9,562 bases of DNA, from contig RFKM01000086.1 in NCBI GenBank assembly GCA_003694465.1, forward strand, positions 1 to 9,562. Reading direction: 5' to 3'. The translations under genes were made by a program, and so were the position numbers. The notes under the pieces were generated by a model. The model did no database searches and was not told where the DNA came from. It saw only the letters and a list, made by a program, of their open reading frames with translations. Positions 7,950 to 9,562 of the stretch are shown piece after piece. Source of the DNA: Alphaproteobacteria bacterium. Its GTDB lineage: Bacteria; Pseudomonadota; Alphaproteobacteria; Rhodobacterales; Rhodobacteraceae. Numbering within the stretch: the stretch's first letter is position 1; every line of letters starts with the position of its first letter.

Positions 7950-8789
7950 CTACCTCTCGCGCCGGTTCATGAAGGCGAGGCGCTCGAAGAGGGCCACGTC
8001 CTGTTCGTTCTTGAGCAGCGCGCCATGCAGTTTCGGCAGGGCGTTGGCGCTGTCGGCGCGCATGTCTTCGGGGCTCAGGTCCTCGGCCAGCAGCAGCTTC
8101 AGCCAGTCGAGCACCTCCGAGGTCGAGGGTTTCTTCTTCAGCCCGGGCTGTTCGCGGATCTCGTAAAAGCGGGTGAGGGCGGCGGTCAGCAGGCGCTCCT
8201 TGATGCCGGGGAAATGCACCTCGACGATTCGCTTCATCGTCTCCATGTCGGGGAAGCGGATGTAGTGGAAGAAGCAGCGGCGCAGGAAGGCGTCGGGCAG
8301 TTCCTTCTCGTTGTTCGAGGTGATGATCACCACCGGGCGATGACGCGCGCGCACCGTCTCGCCGGTCTCGTAGACATGAAATTCCATCCGGTCGAGTTCC
8401 TGCAACAGGTCGTTGGGAAACTCGATGTCGGCCTTGTCGATCTCGTCGATCAGCAGCACCACACGCTCGGGCGCGGCGAAGGCCTGCCAGAGCTTGCCGC
8501 GGCGGATGTAATTGGCCACGTCATGCACGCGTTCGTCGCCCAGCTGGCTGTCGCGCAACCGGCTCACCGCGTCGTATTCGTAAAGCCCCTGCTGGGCGCG
8601 GGTGGTCGACTTGATGTGCCACTCGATGATTTCCATGCCCAGCGATTGCGCCACCTGGCGGGCGAGTTCGGTCTTGCCGGTGCCGGGCTCGCCCTTGACG
8701 AGCAGCGGCCGCTCGAGCGTCACCGCCGCGTTGACGGCGACGATCAGGTCCTGGGTGGCGATGTAGCTGTCGGTCGAGGAAAAGGTCAT
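7950..8789 (-). CDS. MoxR-family AAA+ ATPase
   Basis: MoxR-type AAA+ ATPases are thought to act as chaperones, often with a von Willebrand factor A (VWA) protein encoded next door, to help assemble or insert metal cofactors. The 279-residue product has Walker A GEPGTGKTE (33-41), Walker B VVLLIDEID (110-118) with Asp115 and Glu116, the sensor 1 asparagines 159-160 (IITSNNEKELP), and Arg170-Arg171 as the likely arginine finger. A lid domain with KKKPSTSEVLDWLK follows. This is the CoxD-like form common in alphaproteobacteria. The ATG at 8787-8789 gives the usual N-terminus (MTFSSTDSYIATQDL); the frame stays open upstream but codes only Arg/Pro-rich sequence. AGGCAGG precedes the ATG as a weak ribosome binding site. 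The VWA partner expected downstream (below 7950) is absent. Confidence 0.93.
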   Translation of the reverse strand: MTFSSTDSYIATQDLIVAVNAAVTLERPLLVKGEPGTGKTELARQVAQSLGMEIIEWHIKSTTRAQQGLYEYDAVSRLRDSQLGDERVHDVANYIRRGKLWQAFAAPERVVLLIDEIDKADIEFPNDLLQELDRMEFHVYETGETVRARHRPVVIITSNNEKELPDAFLRRCFFHYIRFPDMETMKRIVEVHFPGIKERLLTAALTRFYEIREQPGLKKKPSTSEVLDWLKLLLAEDLSPEDMRADSANALPKLHGALLKNEQDVALFERLAFMNRRER

Positions 8790-8820
8790 GCGCGCCTGCC
8801 TGTCTGGGGATCGTGCGCCC

Positions 8821-8849
8821 TTGGTAGGCAAGGGCGGAGCGATTGGCAA
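8821..8849 (-). promoter_or_regulatory. Possible promoter of the moxR-type gene
   Basis: On the minus strand TTGCCA (complement of 8844-8849) and TACCAA (complement of 8821-8826) are separated by exactly 17 bases. The -35 is a five-of-six match and the -10 only three of six. It would start transcription about 25 bases before the ATG at 8789. Confidence 0.28.
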
Positions 8850-8915
8850 CCGGGCGCGGGCGGGCGCGCGGGCGCCGGTGACGGCCCTGCCTCCGGTCCC
8901 GGGCCGCTTTGTGTA

Positions 8916-8942
8916 GTGACATCGCCCGGCGGGTGGTTTAAA
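8916..8942 (+). promoter_or_regulatory. Possible promoter of dksA
   Basis: GTGACA (8916-8921) and TTTAAA (8937-8942) are 15 bases apart, and TTTAAA stands out in an otherwise very GC-rich stretch. Transcription would begin near 8949, leaving a leader of only about 15 bases before the ATG at 8965 but a normal one before the ATG at 9028. Confidence 0.25.
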
Positions 8943-8964
8943 GCGGCGCCGAGGAGGATACCGG

Positions 8965-9450
8965 ATGGCCGAAACCCGCGAATTCACCACGCAAGCGACG
9001 GCCGCCGGCGAGCATGAGGAGCCAGGGATGAAAGCGGAAGTTTTCCTGCCCGAAGATTATCGCCCCGCCGAGGATGAACCCTTCATGAACGAGCGCCAGC
9101 TGGAGTATTTCCGGCGCAAGCTTCTGGCCTGGAAGGCGGAATTGCTCGACGAGAGCCGGCACACGATCGAGGAACTGCAGCAGACCACCGGCAAGCTGCC
9201 CGACATCACCGACCGGGCCTCGGAAGAGACCGACCGCGCCCTCGAGCTGCGCACCCGCGACCGCCAGCGCAAGCTGGTGGCGAAGATCGACGCGGCGCTG
9301 CGCCGGATCGAGACCGGTGAATACGGCTATTGCGAGGAGACGGGCGAGCCGATCTCGCTCAAGCGCCTCGACGCCCGCCCCATCGCCACGCTGAGCCTCG
9401 AGGCGCAGGAGCGCCACGAGCGGCGCGAGAAGGTCCACCGCGACGATTGA
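8965..9450 (+). CDS. dksA: RNA polymerase-binding transcription factor DksA
   Basis: DksA enters the secondary channel of RNA polymerase and, together with ppGpp, adjusts transcription during the stringent response. The product has the DksA layout: a coiled coil from about residue 41 to 110, a coil tip with Asp80, Asp83 and Ala85 (DITDRAS; E. coli Asp71, Asp74, Ala76 are essential), then GEYGYC and the globular end. Only Cys123 of the four zinc-finger cysteines remains; the other three positions are Thr126, Ser144 and Ala147. This matches the zinc-independent DksA type known from Pseudomonas DksA2 and Rhodobacter relatives. Two starts are possible: ATG 8965 (161 residues, GAGGAGGA at 8951) and ATG 9028 (140 residues, GAGGAG at 9016). 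The longer form is listed, but the shorter starts exactly at the conserved MKAEVFLPEDYRP. A strong terminator follows. Confidence 0.95.
   Translation: MAETREFTTQATAAGEHEEPGMKAEVFLPEDYRPAEDEPFMNERQLEYFRRKLLAWKAELLDESRHTIEELQQTTGKLPDITDRASEETDRALELRTRDRQRKLVAKIDAALRRIETGEYGYCEETGEPISLKRLDARPIATLSLEAQERHERREKVHRDD
9016..9030 (+). promoter_or_regulatory. Second ribosome binding site and start inside dksA
   Basis: GAGGAG (9016-9021) lies six bases before the in-frame ATG at 9028. The residues from this ATG onward (MKAEVFLPEDYRP) are the conserved N-terminus of Rhodobacterales DksA, while the 21 residues before it are polar and without recognisable motifs. This may be the main or an additional start. 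Confidence 0.5.
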
Positions 9451-9482
9451 GGCGCCAATGGCCCCGACACCGACCCGACCCG

Positions 9483-9511
9483 CACCGGCGCTGCCCCGCG
9501 CCGGTGTTTTT
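9483..9511 (+). terminator. Intrinsic terminator after dksA
   Basis: A perfect nine-pair GC-rich stem, CACCGGCGC (9483-9491) with GCGCCGGTG (9498-9506), encloses a six-base loop and is followed by TTTTT (9507-9511). It lies 32 bases after the dksA stop and is the clearest terminator in the window, so dksA is probably monocistronic or mostly so. Confidence 0.9.
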
Positions 9512-9528
9512 CGTTCCGGGAGAACGCG

Positions 9529-9562
9529 ATGCTGACAGGACAGGAGATCACCGTCGTCGGCG
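9529..9562 (+). CDS. Start of a gene cut by the window, possibly FAD-dependent monooxygenase
   Basis: An ATG at 9529 is preceded by GGGAGA (9518-9523), and the frame stays open to the window end. The 11 complete codons read MLTGQEITVVG, which fits the first strand and start of the GxGxxG dinucleotide-binding loop of a UbiH-type flavin monooxygenase. Eleven residues are too few to exclude other Rossmann-fold enzymes. Confidence 0.4.
   Translation, partial: MLTGQEITVVG

Noticed and set aside
8790..8990. 67-residue N-terminal extension of the MoxR-type ATPase
   Set aside because: The extension is Arg/Pro-rich, covers the likely promoter region, and the family N-terminus matches the ATG at 8789.
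7821..9017. 398-codon plus-strand open frame opposite the moxR-type gene
   Set aside because: The minus-strand frame has complete AAA+ motifs; the plus-strand frame has none and is a shadow.

Overview
This GC-rich window, with its alphaproteobacterial gene content and a DksA of the type found in Rhodobacter relatives, most likely comes from a member of the Rhodobacterales. That placement rests on recognised protein sequences and gene order, not on a database search. The left three quarters (1-7133) is an iron-sulfur cluster assembly operon read left to right: a class I cysteine desulfurase cut by the window edge (iscS), sufB, a 63-codon unknown gene, sufC, sufD, two consecutive YIP1-like membrane protein genes, and the class II cysteine desulfurase sufS. 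Genes overlap or lie within about 25 bases of each other, with ATGA or TGATG junctions at several borders, so they are very probably co-transcribed and partly translationally coupled. SufS, and perhaps IscS, supply sulfur; SufB, SufC and SufD form the scaffold and ATPase on which the cluster is built. The usual regulator (iscR) would lie upstream, outside the window. The sufA and sufT genes that often follow sufS are not here.

From 7134 to 7949 there is no convincing gene. This stretch holds two identical 34-bp copies and one variant copy of an imperfect palindrome centred on GAATCTAGATTC, a probable eroded fourth copy, and a few hairpins, one of which could end suf transcription. It separates the suf operon from a MoxR-type AAA+ ATPase gene on the minus strand (7950-8789). 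The von Willebrand factor A gene that normally follows such an ATPase is missing, so the region looks like a rearrangement junction.

A 175-base divergent intergenic region (8790-8964) with weak promoter candidates for both sides leads into dksA on the plus strand (8965-9450). This DksA keeps only one of the four zinc-finger cysteines and has two well-placed possible starts. A clear intrinsic terminator (9483-9511) follows dksA, and the window ends 34 bases into another plus-strand gene, possibly a flavin-dependent monooxygenase.

The most unusual items are the palindromic repeat family with its apparent junction, a 37% GC rare-codon patch inside iscS, the paired YIP1-like genes embedded in the suf operon, and the zinc-finger-less DksA.
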